A stretch of DNA of 64,000 nt from Streptomyces sp. AC550_RSS872 (GTDB lineage: Bacteria > Actinomycetota > Actinomycetes > Streptomycetales > Streptomycetaceae), in assembly GCF_019049285.1 (NCBI RefSeq), contig NZ_JAGMUL010000008.1, positions 62,001 through 126,000 on the forward strand, read 5' to 3'. The notes beneath the pieces are model-generated. The model saw only the letters and a program-made list of their open reading frames with translations, searched no databases and was not told where the DNA came from. The position numbers were made by a program, and so were the translations under genes. Shown here piece by piece: positions 17,051 to 26,126 of this stretch; positions within the stretch are counted from its first letter, which is position 1, and the number at the start of each line of letters is the position of its first letter.

Positions 17051-18585
17051 TGGTGTTCTCCGCTCGCGATGGTCTCGAGGATCTTGCTGGTGGTGATCTC
17101 GGGCCCGTTGGCCAGCCGAGCCACGAGTTTGCGGTCGCGCAGAACTCCGATGGTGTGGCTGAGCCGGAGCACCTCCTCCAGTTCGGCCGCGATGTACAGC
17201 ACCGACATGCCGTCCTCGGACAGGGACACCACCAGTTTCTGGATCTCCGCCTTGGCGCCGACGTCGATGCCGCGCGTCGGCTCGTCCAGGATCAGCAGCT
17301 TCGGCTGGGTGATCAGCCAGCGGGCGAGCAGCACCTTCTGCTGGTTGCCGCCGCTGAGCTGCCCCACCCGGGCCTCCGGGTTGGCGGGGCGGATGTCCAG
17401 CGCCTTGATGTACTTGGCGACGAGTTCGTCGCGCTGGGAGGCCGGGATGGGCCGGGTCCAGCCGCGGGCCGCCTGGAGGGCGAGGATGATGTTCTCGCGC
17501 ACGGTCAGATCGAGGACCAGCCCCTCGGTCTTGCGGTTCTCCGAGCAGAACGCGACCCCGGCGCCGATGGCGTCGTTCGGGGCGCTCATCGAGACCTGCC
17601 CGCCGCCGATGGTCACCTTGCCGCTGTCGGGCTGGTCGGCGCCGAACAGCAGCCGGGCGAGCTCGGTGCGGCCGGATCCCAGCAGGCCGGCGAGGCCGAG
17701 CACCTCGCCCTTCTTGATCTCCAGGTCGAAGGGGGCGATACCGCCGGTGCGGCCGAGGCCCTCGGCCTTGACGAGCGTCTCGCCGACGTCGGAGCGCAGC
17801 TGGTGCTCGTGCAGCCCCTCCAGCTGGTCCAGGGCCTTGCCGATCATCAGCTCGATCAGCCCGACCTGGTCGAGGTCGGCCACCATGTGCTCGCCGACCA
17901 GGGTGCCGTTGCGCAGGATGGTCATCCGGTCGCAGATCTCGTAGATCTGGTCGAGGAAGTGCGACACGAAGAGGATCGCGACACCCTCGTCCCGCAACTG
18001 CCGCATCAGGCGGAACAGTTCGAGGACCTCGTCGCGGTCGAGGCTGGAGGTGGGCTCGTCCAGGACCAGCACCTTGGTGCCGGATCCCCCGCCGTCGCTG
18101 TCGCGGTGGCCCACCGACCGTACGATCGCGACCAGCTGCTGCACGGCCAGCGGGTACGAGGACAGCGGCGCCGTCACGTCGATGTCGAGGCCGAGCCGGT
18201 CGACCATCTCCGCGGCCTGCTTGCGTATCTGCTTCCACTGGATGCGGCCCGCGCGGGTGGGTTCGCGTCCGATGAAGATGTTCTCCGCCACCGACAGGTT
18301 GGGGCAGAGGTTGACCTCCTGGTAGACCGTGCTGATACCGGCCTGCTGCGCCTGCAACGGGCTGCCGATCCGCACGGACTTGCCGTCGAGGGTGACGGTG
18401 CCGCCGTCCAGCGAGTAGACGCCCGTCAGCACCTTGATCAGTGTGGACTTTCCGGCGCCGTTCTCGCCCATCAGGGCGTGGATCTCGCCCGGGAAGAGGC
18501 GGAAGTCGACGCCCGACAGAGCCCTTACCCCCGGAAACTCCTTGACTACGCCCGTCATCTCCAGGACGGGCTGCGGCTCTGCCAT
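17047..18585 (-). CDS. ytfR: Sugar ABC transporter ATP-binding protein, YtfR type
   Basis: A 512-residue tandem ATPase. The first half carries Walker [10 protein letters not shown] and Walker B VLVLDEPTSSLD but a degenerate signature (LSSYPLAVQQLVAI); the second half has the altered P-loop GLLGSGRTE, an intact LSGGNQQKV signature and [12 protein letters not shown]. This asymmetry is normal for monosaccharide importers of the CUT2 class. A Gly/Ser/Asp insert (HRDSDGGGSG) precedes the first Walker B. The ATG at 18585 follows AGGAGCG; an upstream ATG at 18600 lacks a site. A hairpin separates it from the binding-protein gene. Confidence 0.86.
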   Translation of the reverse strand: MAEPQPVLEMTGVVKEFPGVRALSGVDFRLFPGEIHALMGENGAGKSTLIKVLTGVYSLDGGTVTLDGKSVRIGSPLQAQQAGISTVYQEVNLCPNLSVAENIFIGREPTRAGRIQWKQIRKQAAEMVDRLGLDIDVTAPLSSYPLAVQQLVAIVRSVGHRDSDGGGSGTKVLVLDEPTSSLDRDEVLELFRLMRQLRDEGVAILFVSHFLDQIYEICDRMTILRNGTLVGEHMVADLDQVGLIELMIGKALDQLEGLHEHQLRSDVGETLVKAEGLGRTGGIAPFDLEIKKGEVLGLAGLLGSGRTELARLLFGADQPDSGKVTIGGGQVSMSAPNDAIGAGVAFCSENRKTEGLVLDLTVRENIILALQAARGWTRPIPASQRDELVAKYIKALDIRPANPEARVGQLSGGNQQKVLLARWLITQPKLLILDEPTRGIDVGAKAEIQKLVVSLSEDGMSVLYIAAELEEVLRLSHTIGVLRDRKLVARLANGPEITTSKILETIASGEHQ

Positions 18586-18616
18586 GGCAGCGCTCCTCAT
18601 GAATGTGTCCAGGTCC

Positions 18617-18662
18617 GCAGGGAGCCTCGGCCGAGGTTGTCGGCCGGCCGGAGGCTCCCTGC
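18617..18662 (-). promoter_or_regulatory. Intercistronic hairpin between binding protein and ATPase genes
   Basis: A perfect 12-bp inverted repeat (GCAGGGAGCCTC at 18617-18628 and its complement at 18651-18662) fills the gap after the binding-protein stop. Such stems commonly protect the upstream message or dampen transcription, giving more binding protein than ATPase. There is no T-tract, so full termination is unlikely. Confidence 0.6.
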
Positions 18663-18678
18663 CGGTGGGGACGGTCGG

Positions 18679-19680
18679 TCAGTACGTGCGGTTGGGGAGC
18701 TCGGCCTTGGCCTGGTCCTGCGTGAAGTCGCTCTCCTTGGTCTTGATCCAGCGCTCGACCTTCTGGCCGGCGTGGACCTGCTTGACGACCTCCATCAGCT
18801 GGGGGCCGAGCAGCGGGTTGCACTCGATGATGCCGTTGATCTTGCCCTCGGCCATGGCCGCGAAGCCGTCCTTCACACCGTCGACCGTGACGATGAGGAT
18901 GTCCTTGCCGGGCTTCTTGCCGACCGCCTCGATGGCCTGGATGGCGCCGAGACCCATGTCGTCGTTGTGCGCGAAGAGCACGTTGATGTCCTTGTGGGAC
19001 TCCAGGAAGGCCGCCATGACCTGCTTGCCGCCGGCACGGGTGAAGTCACCGCTCTGGCTGGCGACGATCTTCCAGTCCTTGTGCTCGGCGTCCATGACCT
19101 CCTTGAAGCCCTTGCCGCGCTCGATCTGGGGAGCGGTGCCGGTGGTGCCCTCCAGCTGGGCGATCTTCACCGGGCCCTTGAGGCCGGCCGTGGCGATGAC
19201 CTTCGCCACCATCTTGGCCGCGCGCCGGCCCTCGTCGGTGAAGTCGGAGCCGACCAGGGTGACGTACAGGGAGTCGTCGGAGGTCTCCACGGAGCGGTCC
19301 GTGAGGACGACCGGGATCTTCGCCGCCTTGGCCTCCCTGAGCACGGCGTCCCAGCCGGTGACCTTCTGCGGCGAGAAGGCGATGACGTCCACCTTCTGCG
19401 CGATGTAGCCGCGGATCGCGGCGATCTGGTTCTCCTGCTTCTGCTGGCCGTCGGAGAACTTGAGGTCGATGCCCGCCTCCTTGGCCGACGACTTCACCGA
19501 GGTGGTGTTGGCGGTGCGCCAGCCGCTCTCCGCGCCGACCTGGGAGAAGCCGAGGGTGATCCCCTTGCTGCCGCCACCGGAGCCACCGGACGAGCCGCCG
19601 TCCTCCTTGGCGCAGGCCGCCAGACCGGCCGTAGCCGCCACGCCGACCGCCGCGGTGAGGAAGTTCCTTCTGTTGAGCAT
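18679..19680 (-). CDS. ytfQ: Sugar-binding lipoprotein, YtfQ type (Tat signal)
   Basis: A 333-residue periplasmic-binding-protein-1-like protein (peripla_BP_4). The N-terminus MLNRRNFLTAAVGVAATAG has a twin-arginine motif, and the lipobox LAAC places the lipidated cysteine at residue 23, so it should be exported by Tat and anchored outside the membrane. The mature part starts with a Gly/Ser linker, then LGFSQVGAESGWRTANT, a start typical of the galactofuranose binder YtfQ. AGGAG precedes the ATG at 19680. The IclR-like motif at 19776 lies 95 bases upstream, and the LacI gene follows upstream in the same direction. Confidence 0.87.
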   Translation of the reverse strand: MLNRRNFLTAAVGVAATAGLAACAKEDGGSSGGSGGGSKGITLGFSQVGAESGWRTANTTSVKSSAKEAGIDLKFSDGQQKQENQIAAIRGYIAQKVDVIAFSPQKVTGWDAVLREAKAAKIPVVLTDRSVETSDDSLYVTLVGSDFTDEGRRAAKMVAKVIATAGLKGPVKIAQLEGTTGTAPQIERGKGFKEVMDAEHKDWKIVASQSGDFTRAGGKQVMAAFLESHKDINVLFAHNDDMGLGAIQAIEAVGKKPGKDILIVTVDGVKDGFAAMAEGKINGIIECNPLLGPQLMEVVKQVHAGQKVERWIKTKESDFTQDQAKAELPNRTY

Positions 19681-19775
19681 GTCCTTCTCCTTTGAAGAGC
19701 CGGCCCGGGGTGGACCGCTGGTACTCGGTTGGTACTTGTGGGGACCGGCCGTACTGCGTCCAGCCTGTCGATCAT

Positions 19776-19790
19776 CGTTCGAGATGTCGG
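19776..19790 (+). promoter_or_regulatory. IclR-like 15-bp motif in front of ytfQ
   Basis: CGTTCGAGATGTCGG, one of six related copies (21385, 23842, 32934, 47274, 52644). It lies 95 bases upstream of the sugar-binding protein gene, in its probable promoter. Confidence 0.5.
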
Positions 19791-19834
19791 TCACGCTTGC
19801 CCCGAAGGACGAACGGCGACCGGGTGGTGCGGCG

Positions 19835-20881
19835 TCAGCCGGGAGCGGCTCCCGGTTGAGGCAGGTACGGGAACGTGCTTGCGCGGACGACGAGTTGGGG
19901 TTCGATCGAGACCTGGGACGTCCCGGAGGGGGTACGGCCCTCGATCAGGTCCAGCAGCAGGGCGATGCTCCGCTTGCCCACCGTCGCGAAGTCCTGCCGG
20001 ACGGTGGTGAGCGGCGGGGCGAAGAACTCCGACTCCGGGATGTCGTCGAAGCCGGCCACCGCGACGTCCTGGGGAGTGCGTACGCCCGCCTCACGCAGCG
20101 CCCGCAACACCCCCAGCGCCATCTGGTCGTTGGCCACGAAGACGGCGGTCAGGCCGCGTCCCACCCAGCCCGCCAGTTCCTGGCCGGCCCGGTAGCCCGA
20201 CAGCGGGCTCCAGTCCCCCCGCAGCAGCATCGGTGGTTCCACGTCCGCCGCTTCGAGGGTCGCCCGCCAGCCGTCGACCCGGTCCACCGCCTCCTGCCAG
20301 TCCTCGGGCCCGGCGAGATGCCAGACCCTGCGGTGGCCGGCGGCGAGCAGATGGCCGGTGGCCAGCCGTGCGCCCAGATTCTGGTCCACGTTGACGCTGG
20401 GGACCTCGGCGCCCGAGCCGGTGCCCACGGCCACCACCGGGAACGGGTGGCGGAGTTCGGCGAGGGCCTCGACCGCCGACCGCTGCGGGGCGATGGCAAT
20501 GACCCCCTCCACCCCGCCGTCGCTGAGGCGGTGCAGGGCCTCGGACAGCGTCTCCACCGTCAGCCTGCGCAGACTGACCGTCGAGACCAGATAGCCCTCG
20601 GCACGCGCCGCCTCCTCCAGCGCGAACAACGTACTGGCCGGACCGTACAGCGTGGTGTTGGAGGCGACCACCCCCAGGGTCCGGGTGCGCCGGGTGGCCA
20701 GGGCCCGTGCGGAGAAGTTGCGGCGGTAGCCCATCTCCTCGATCGCCCGCAGCACCTTGGCCCGTGTCTCGTCCCGCACGTTGGGGTGGTCCCCCAGCAC
20801 GCGGGACACGGTCTGGTGGGACACACCGGCCTGGCGTGCCACGTCGGCCATGGTGGGCGGCCGAAGCTGCGAGGGGGTCAC
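19835..20881 (-). CDS. LacI/GalR family transcriptional regulator
   Basis: A 348-residue regulator. The helix-turn-helix and hinge read TMADVARQAGVSHQTVSRVL and YRRNFSARALATRRTRTLGV; the rest is a sugar-binding effector domain (FALEEAARAEGYLVSTVS, VAVAGFDDIPESEFFAPPLT). The GTG at 20881 has AGGAGGTGC eight bases upstream. It lies between the ytf-type importer and the divergent sugar-acid operon. A near-perfect LacI-type operator (21085) sits in the divergent space 204 bases away, so it probably represses both directions until a sugar ligand binds. Confidence 0.88.
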   Translation of the reverse strand: MTPSQLRPPTMADVARQAGVSHQTVSRVLGDHPNVRDETRAKVLRAIEEMGYRRNFSARALATRRTRTLGVVASNTTLYGPASTLFALEEAARAEGYLVSTVSLRRLTVETLSEALHRLSDGGVEGVIAIAPQRSAVEALAELRHPFPVVAVGTGSGAEVPSVNVDQNLGARLATGHLLAAGHRRVWHLAGPEDWQEAVDRVDGWRATLEAADVEPPMLLRGDWSPLSGYRAGQELAGWVGRGLTAVFVANDQMALGVLRALREAGVRTPQDVAVAGFDDIPESEFFAPPLTTVRQDFATVGKRSIALLLDLIEGRTPSGTSQVSIEPQLVVRASTFPYLPQPGAAPG

Positions 20882-21084
20882 GGCCGCACCTCCTTGGCGG
20901 TCGTCTGCCGATAAGACCTGTGGCGAGGGCCGATGGTTCGGCGCCGGCCGCGTCATGCCGGTGTTCCGGAAGGGCCAACGGCACGGGGCGGGAAGGCGAG
21001 TTGAAGCACTGCTGACACGACGCTCATACCTCCTTGGATGCCGTCGGGGCCGACTTGTGGCCGACCGGTGAATGCGGACGCCAT

Positions 21085-21098
21085 TGTGAGCGCTAACA
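21085..21098. promoter_or_regulatory. LacI/GalR-type operator
   Basis: TGTGAGCGCTAACA, a palindrome with a single mismatched position pair around the AGCGCT core typical of LacI-family sites. It lies 204 bases from the LacI start and 328 from the dehydratase start. Confidence 0.65.
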
Positions 21099-21384
21099 TT
21101 TCATGGCGGTCAAGAGGGCTGCGCCAGAGAAGTCGTCACGGTTGAATAACGCGACGAGCGGCGGAGGTGGGGTGACCCAGGGCGTTCTGCCTGGTCAGGA
21201 GCGCTTCGAGGGTCATCGGGGGAGGTATCCGCACACCCTCGAAGACCTCGGCGACCCTCGTGGCGCACCCCGTCGCATCCGTCTCGCCGGGCACCTGGGC
21301 CGCCGCATCGAAACCGTTGTTTGTAGACCCATTGACACTCGCATGTGGTCGTCCCTACTGTCGCGACAGCATTTCGAACGAGTG

Positions 21385-21399
21385 CCGATATTTCGAACA
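21385..21399 (-). promoter_or_regulatory. IclR-like 15-bp motif before the dehydratase gene
   Basis: On the minus strand TGTTCGAAATATCGG. It lies downstream of a TTGACA/TACTGT promoter candidate and 26 bases before the GTG at 21426, a position suited to repression. A second partial copy is at 21370-21379. Confidence 0.55.
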
Positions 21400-21425
21400 G
21401 ACCGAAGAGGACAGGGAGTAGTACC

Positions 21426-22589
21426 GTGCGCATCACGGGAATCAGCACACACGTGGTCGGAACGCCGTGGCGCAACCTGACCTACGTCCAGGTACACACC
21501 GACGAGGGGCTCACCGGTGTCGGCGAGACCCGCATGCTGGGCCACACCGACGCGCTGCTCGGCTATCTGCACGAGGCGAAGACCAATCACATTCTCGGCT
21601 CCGACCCGTTCGCTGTCGAGGATCTCGTCAAGCGGATGAAGTACGGCGACTACGGCCGGGCCGGCGAGATCGTGATGTCGGGCATCGCCGTGATCGAGAT
21701 GGCCTGCTGGGACATCAAGGGCAAGGCGCTCGGCGTGCCGGTCTGGCAGCTGCTCGGCGGCAAGGTCACCGACAAGGTCAAGGCGTACGCCAACGGCTGG
21801 TACACCACCGAGCGGACGCCCGAGGCGTACCACAAGGCGGCCCAGGGGGTCATGGAGCGCGGTTACCGGGCGCTCAAGATCGACCCGTTCGGGACCGGCC
21901 ACTTCGAGCTGGACCACGAGCAGAGCCTCTACGCGGTCTCCCTGATCGAGGCCGTGCGCGACGCCATCGGCCCGGACGCCGAGCTGATGCTGGAGATGCA
22001 CGGCCGGTTCTCCCCCGCCACCGCCGTCCGCCTGGCCAAGGAGCTGGCACCCTTCAAGCCCGCGTGGCTGGAGGAGCCGGTGCCGCCGGAGAACCTGAAG
22101 GCGCTGGAGAAGGTCGCCGCCAAGGTCGACATGCCGGTCGCCACGGGTGAGCGCATCCACGACCGCATCGAGTTCCGGGAGCTCTTCGAGAGCCAGGCCG
22201 TGGACATCATCCAGCCGGACGTCGGCCACATCGGCGGCATCTGGGAGACCCGTAAGCTGGCCGCCACCGCCGAGACGCACTACATGCTGGTCGCGCCGCA
22301 CAACGTGGGCGGGCCGGTGCTGACCGCCGCCTCCCTCCAGGTCGGCTTCACCGCCCCCAACTTCAAGATCCTCGAGCACTTCAACGACTTCGCGGACGCG
22401 GAGATCAAGAAGGTGATCAAGGGCGCCCCCCAGGTGAACCCCGAGGACGGCTGCTTCCACCTCTCCCACGAGCCCGGTCTCGGTGTGGAGCTGGACGTCG
22501 ACGCCGCCGCGGAGTTCCCGCAGCAGCAGGCCCGGTTCGACCTGTGGGCCGACGGCTGGGAGCAGCGCAAGCCCAAGGGCACCGAGTGA
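21426..22589 (+). CDS. Mandelate racemase/muconate lactonizing family sugar-acid dehydratase
   Basis: A 387-residue enolase-superfamily enzyme resembling D-galactonate dehydratase. Visible active-site residues: K151 in KIDPFG, E190 and H192 in EMHGRF, E216/E217 in EEPVPPEN, E242 in ATGERIHDR, D265 and H268 in QPDVGHIGG, and H292 in APHNVGGP. The three acidic ligands bind magnesium, and the histidines remove a proton and eliminate water from an aldonate to give a 2-keto-3-deoxy acid. The exact sugar acid is not readable; arabinonate, galactonate or fuconate fit the context. The GTG at 21426 follows GGGAG. It starts a set including a zinc dehydrogenase and two sugar importers. Confidence 0.83.
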   Translation: MRITGISTHVVGTPWRNLTYVQVHTDEGLTGVGETRMLGHTDALLGYLHEAKTNHILGSDPFAVEDLVKRMKYGDYGRAGEIVMSGIAVIEMACWDIKGKALGVPVWQLLGGKVTDKVKAYANGWYTTERTPEAYHKAAQGVMERGYRALKIDPFGTGHFELDHEQSLYAVSLIEAVRDAIGPDAELMLEMHGRFSPATAVRLAKELAPFKPAWLEEPVPPENLKALEKVAAKVDMPVATGERIHDRIEFRELFESQAVDIIQPDVGHIGGIWETRKLAATAETHYMLVAPHNVGGPVLTAASLQVGFTAPNFKILEHFNDFADAEIKKVIKGAPQVNPEDGCFHLSHEPGLGVELDVDAAAEFPQQQARFDLWADGWEQRKPKGTE

Positions 22590-22743
22590 GCACCCACACC
22601 CGCCGGCCCGGCACCGGGGCCTGGGTCGGAGGTGGCGCCTGCCGGGCGACGCCGGGCACGCCCTCTCGCCACGCACCAGACCCCGCCCGGCCCGCCCTCC
22701 GGGCGGACGACGCCACTTCCGATCCAGGCCCCGGGAGGCCCCA

Positions 22744-23748
22744 TTGAGCACCGCCGTCGTCATCGAGGCTCCGGGCGAGCACCGGCTCGTCCCGCACGAG
22801 CCCCGGCAGCCGGAAGCGGGCGAGGCCCTGGTCCGGGTGCACGCCTCGGGGATCTGCGGCAGTGACCGCGAGGTCTTCCAGGGCAACCGGCCGGAGGGGT
22901 ACGTCCGCTATCCGCTCACGCCGGGCCACGAGTGGTCCGGGACGGTGGCGGCGGTCGGCGACGGCGTCCCTTCGAGCCTGGTGGGCCGCAAGGTCGTGGG
23001 CGAGGGCTTCCGGAACTGCCAGGTCTGCGACCGCTGCCACGCGGGCGAGACCACACTGTGCACGGCGGGCTACGAGGAGACCGGCTTCACCCAGCCGGGC
23101 GCCATGGCCCCCACGCTCACGCTTCCGGCACGCCTGCTGCACGTGCTGCCGGACGACGCGGACCTCACGGCGGCGGCGCTGCTGGAGCCGGCCGCATGCA
23201 TCGCGGCCGCCGCGCTCAAGGCGAACGCGGTGCCGGGCGAGCGGGTGGCCGTGGTGGGCACGGGCACGCTCGGGATGTTCGCCATCCAGTTCCTGAAGGC
23301 GGGCTCGCCGGCCGAGCTGCTCGTCGTGGGGACGCGTCCGGACCGGGCCGAGCTGTCGAAGCGGTTCGGGGCGACGGACTTCCGCACCAAGGACGAGGAA
23401 CTCCCCGACGACTTCGACGTCGTCATCGAGACCGCCGGGTCCGCGGACGCGGCACGCACCGCCGCCGCCCTGCTGCGCCGCGGTGGACGGCTGATCCTGA
23501 CGGGCATTCCGGCGCCGGGCGCGGACGGGCTCGACCCGACCGATCTCGTCGTGCGGCAGCTGGAGGTGCAGACCGTGTTCGGCGCGGCGCCGGACGCCTG
23601 GGCGCACACCGTGCGGGTCTTCGGGGCGGGACTGCTCGACCCGCTGCCGCTGGTCACGCACGAGCTGCCGCTGGAGGAGTTCCCGCAGGCCATCGAGCTG
23701 GTGGGGTCCGGCGACCCGAAGGTCGGAAAGGTCCTGCTGCGGCCATGA
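22744..23748 (+). CDS. Zinc-dependent sugar/alcohol dehydrogenase
   Basis: A 334-residue zinc MDR dehydrogenase. Catalytic zinc ligands are C38 in GICGSD and H62-E63 in GHEWSG; the structural zinc site is C92, C95, C98 and C106. The Rossmann fold GTGTLGMFAIQF follows. It likely oxidises a sugar or sugar alcohol with NAD(P) in the cytoplasm; with the dehydratase before it, oxidation of an aldose to a lactone is the simplest reading. The TTG start at 22744 is chosen because GGGAGG lies five bases upstream and the product then begins at the usual place (STAVVIEAPGE). The 154 bases before it hold no gene. Confidence 0.83.
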   Translation: MSTAVVIEAPGEHRLVPHEPRQPEAGEALVRVHASGICGSDREVFQGNRPEGYVRYPLTPGHEWSGTVAAVGDGVPSSLVGRKVVGEGFRNCQVCDRCHAGETTLCTAGYEETGFTQPGAMAPTLTLPARLLHVLPDDADLTAAALLEPAACIAAAALKANAVPGERVAVVGTGTLGMFAIQFLKAGSPAELLVVGTRPDRAELSKRFGATDFRTKDEELPDDFDVVIETAGSADAARTAAALLRRGGRLILTGIPAPGADGLDPTDLVVRQLEVQTVFGAAPDAWAHTVRVFGAGLLDPLPLVTHELPLEEFPQAIELVGSGDPKVGKVLLRP

Positions 23749-23762
23749 CCCACCCCTGAGCC

Positions 23763-23804
23763 GTACGCCGGTACGGGGTACCTGACGACTTCGTACCGGC
23801 GTAC
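23763..23804. terminator. Strong hairpin after the zinc dehydrogenase gene
   Basis: A perfect 12-bp stem (GTACGCCGGTAC at 23763-23774 with its complement at 23793-23804) lies 15 bases after the stop. No T-run follows. It could terminate or separate the upstream message from the next gene, which has its own IclR-like motif. Confidence 0.55.
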
Positions 23805-23841
23805 ATCCAAAGCCCCGCACGGCCAGAGCCGCGACCGCCGT

Positions 23842-23856
23842 CCGAAATATCGAACA
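23842..23856 (-). promoter_or_regulatory. IclR-like 15-bp motif before the TIM-barrel gene
   Basis: On the minus strand TGTTCGATATTTCGG, 13 bases before the GTG at 23870, overlapping the leader. Confidence 0.55.
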
Positions 23857-23869
23857 TGAAGGACAACCT

Positions 23870-24838
23870 GTGACCGACACCTCCGCTTCGACGCCACGCC
23901 GACCCGGCGAGCAGGCGCTCGCCGCACTCGGCCTGGGGGCGCCCGCCCTCGACCCCTCCGACGCCTCTCCGCACACCTTCCCCGGCGGCGGCCGCTGGCG
24001 CACCGAGGTTCCCTCCGTGGAGGGCCCCGAGGCGCTCGCCGTGGTCCTCAAGGAGTCCTCGCGGCTCGATGTGCCGGTCCACCGGATCAGCCAGGGCAGC
24101 GGTATCTGGATGCTCACCGACGCCGAGATCACCGAGATGGTGGAGGCGACCGCCGAGCGCGACATCGAGCTCTGCCTGTTCACCGGCCCGCGCGGCACCT
24201 GGGACATCGGCGGCTCCACCCGCACCGACTCCAAGGGCGGCGGGCTGCGCGCCCGGGGCCACGACGCGGTCGCCGGGTGCGTCGAGGACGCCGTACGCGC
24301 CACCGAGCTGGGCGTGAAGTGCCTCCTCGTCGCCGACGAGGGCGTGCTCTGGGCGCTGCACCGGGCGCGGGTCGCCGGGATCATCCCGGCCGACACGACG
24401 CTCAAGGTGAGCGCGCTGATCGGCCCCGTCAACCCGGCCGCGTACGCCGTGTACGAGAACCTCGGCGGCGACTCGATCAACGTGCCGAGCGACCTGACGC
24501 TGGATCACCTCACCGAGATCCGTCGCGTCTCCGGTGCCCCGATGGACATGTACATCGAGGCCCCCGACGATCTGGGCGGTTACATCCGGATGTACGAGGT
24601 TGCCGAGCTGATCCGCCGCGGCGCACCGCTCTACCTGAAGTTCGGGCTCTCCAAGGCCCCCGGGATCTACCCCTACGGCCACCACATGCGGGACCTGACA
24701 CTGGCCACCGCCAAGGAACGCGTACGGCGCGGACGCCTGGCGCTGGACCTCCTCGCACGGCACGGAGCTGACGGCGACATGGCGCCTCTCGGTTCACGGC
24801 TGCCCGGAGCGCTGAAGCGGTTCGAAATTCCCGCATAA
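23870..24838 (+). CDS. Uncharacterised TIM-barrel-like protein in a sugar catabolism set (U32 peptidase-like annotation likely)
   Basis: A 322-residue soluble protein, alternating beta-strands and helices, with motifs [52 protein letters not shown] and [18 protein letters not shown]. Relatives tend to be labelled U32-family peptidase, which says little about function. It lies between the dehydratase/dehydrogenase pair and a monosaccharide importer and has its own IclR-like motif, so an aldolase, isomerase or hydrolase step on a sugar acid is a reasonable guess. No recognised 2-keto-3-deoxy aldolase is in the window. GTG start with AAGGA upstream. I do not recognise the activity. Confidence 0.7.
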   Translation: MTDTSASTPRRPGEQALAALGLGAPALDPSDASPHTFPGGGRWRTEVPSVEGPEALAVVLKESSRLDVPVHRISQGSGIWMLTDAEITEMVEATAERDIELCLFTGPRGTWDIGGSTRTDSKGGGLRARGHDAVAGCVEDAVRATELGVKCLLVADEGVLWALHRARVAGIIPADTTLKVSALIGPVNPAAYAVYENLGGDSINVPSDLTLDHLTEIRRVSGAPMDMYIEAPDDLGGYIRMYEVAELIRRGAPLYLKFGLSKAPGIYPYGHHMRDLTLATAKERVRRGRLALDLLARHGADGDMAPLGSRLPGALKRFEIPA

Positions 24839-24981
24839 CGTTCCGGACAATCCCCCTTCACAGAAGAAGACGCAGTCGAACACAATCCGACACACCCTCA
24901 TCTCGGTCTTTCCCGCACCGCCCGCAAGCGTCTTCGCGCCGCCGACCGAGCCCTGCCAGACACACATCAAGGATGATGATC

Positions 24982-26094
24982 ATGCGTAACCGCCGAGCCG
25001 CACTCGCCGCCATAGCCGGAGCCGCCTCCCTCGCCCTCACCCTGTCCGCCTGTGGCCAGAGCGGCGAGGGCGGCAGCAAGCAGGAGGCCGGCGACACCAA
25101 GGGCGCCACCATCGGCATCGCGATGCCGACCAAGTCCTCCGAGCGCTGGATCGCCGACGGCAACAACGTCGTCAAGGACCTGGAGTCCAAGGGCTACAAG
25201 ACCAAGCTGGTCTACGGCGAGGACGACACGGACCAGCAGGTCGGGCAGATCGAGAACCTGATCACGCAGGGCGTGAAGGCGCTGATCGTCGCGGCCATCG
25301 ACAACAAGTCGATGAACAGCGTGCTCCAGCAGGCCAAGGACGCGAACATCCCGGTGATCTCCTACGACCGCCTGATCCTGGGCACGGAGAACGTCGACTA
25401 CTACGCGTCGTTCGACAACGAGAAGGTCGGCGAGCTCCAGGGCAACTACATCGTCGAGAAGCTCGGCCTGAAGGACGGCTCCAAGAAGGGCCCGTTCAAC
25501 ATCGAGCTGTTCGCCGGCTCCAACGACGACAACAACACGCGCTACTTCTTCCAGGGCGCGATGAACGTCCTTCAGCCGTACATCGACAAGAAGCAGCTCG
25601 TCGTCCGCTCCGGCCAGACCAAGCTCAACCAGGTCACCACCCTGCGCTGGGACGGTGGCAAGGCCCAGAACCGCATGGACGAGATCCTGACCTCGGCGTA
25701 CAAGAGCGAGCGCGTCGACGCGGTCCTCTCGCCGTACGACGGCATCTCCATCGGCATCCTCTCGGCGCTGAAGTCGGACAGCTACGGCACCAAGAGCAAG
25801 CCGTGGCCGATCGTCACCGGCCAGGACGCCGAGGTCGCCTCGGTGAAGTCGATCATCGCCGACCAGCAGGCGATGACCGTCTACAAGGACACCCGTGAGC
25901 TCGCCAAGGTCGCCTCGAACATGGTCGACGCGGCGCTCAAGGGCAAGAAGCCCGAGGTCAACGACACCAAGACGTACGACAACGGCTCCAAGGTCGTCCC
26001 GGCCTACCTGCTCACTCCGGTCAGCGTCGACAAGACCAACTACAAGAAGGAGGTCGTCGACACCGGCTACATCAAGGAAAGCGACCTCAACTAA
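24982..26094 (+). CDS. chvE: Multiple monosaccharide-binding lipoprotein, ChvE type
   Basis: A 370-residue binding protein. The signal peptide [19 protein letters not shown] leads to the lipobox LSAC (cysteine 24), then a Gly/Ser linker and [19 protein letters not shown], typical of ChvE/XylF. Relatives bind arabinose, galactose, glucose and xylose outside the cell. ATG codons occur at 24973, 24976 and 24982; the last has the best distance from AAGG. It is followed by the ATPase and permease genes (MmsA-MmsB/GguA-GguB), completing a CUT2 importer. The 143-base gap before it has no clear motif. Confidence 0.88.
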   Translation: MRNRRAALAAIAGAASLALTLSACGQSGEGGSKQEAGDTKGATIGIAMPTKSSERWIADGNNVVKDLESKGYKTKLVYGEDDTDQQVGQIENLITQGVKALIVAAIDNKSMNSVLQQAKDANIPVISYDRLILGTENVDYYASFDNEKVGELQGNYIVEKLGLKDGSKKGPFNIELFAGSNDDNNTRYFFQGAMNVLQPYIDKKQLVVRSGQTKLNQVTTLRWDGGKAQNRMDEILTSAYKSERVDAVLSPYDGISIGILSALKSDSYGTKSKPWPIVTGQDAEVASVKSIIADQQAMTVYKDTRELAKVASNMVDAALKGKKPEVNDTKTYDNGSKVVPAYLLTPVSVDKTNYKKEVVDTGYIKESDLN

Positions 26095-26126
26095 CCGCCG
26101 GCACACTCTGATTGGAAGGCACGACC

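Larger units (their letters stand above)
20882..21425. other. Long divergent control region between lacI and the dehydratase gene
   Basis: No gene is visible in these 544 bases. It holds a LacI-type operator (21085-21098), a TTGACA element at 21332-21337 with a possible TACTGT -10 at 21357, and the IclR-like motif at 21385 followed by the ribosome site of the dehydratase gene. A further half-motif ATTTCGAACG lies at 21371. The length suggests a long leader or additional sites. Confidence 0.6.

Noticed and set aside
14928..20881. Interpretation as a rhamnose or ribose operon
   Set aside because: No kinase, isomerase or rhamnosidase is present, and the paired permeases and ATPase order fit the YtfQRT-YjfF type better.
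21426..24838. Interpretation as the 3,6-anhydrogalactose (agar) pathway because of an enolase-family enzyme
   Set aside because: No agarase, no anhydrogalactose dehydrogenase of the aldehyde dehydrogenase family and no matching neighbours are in the window.
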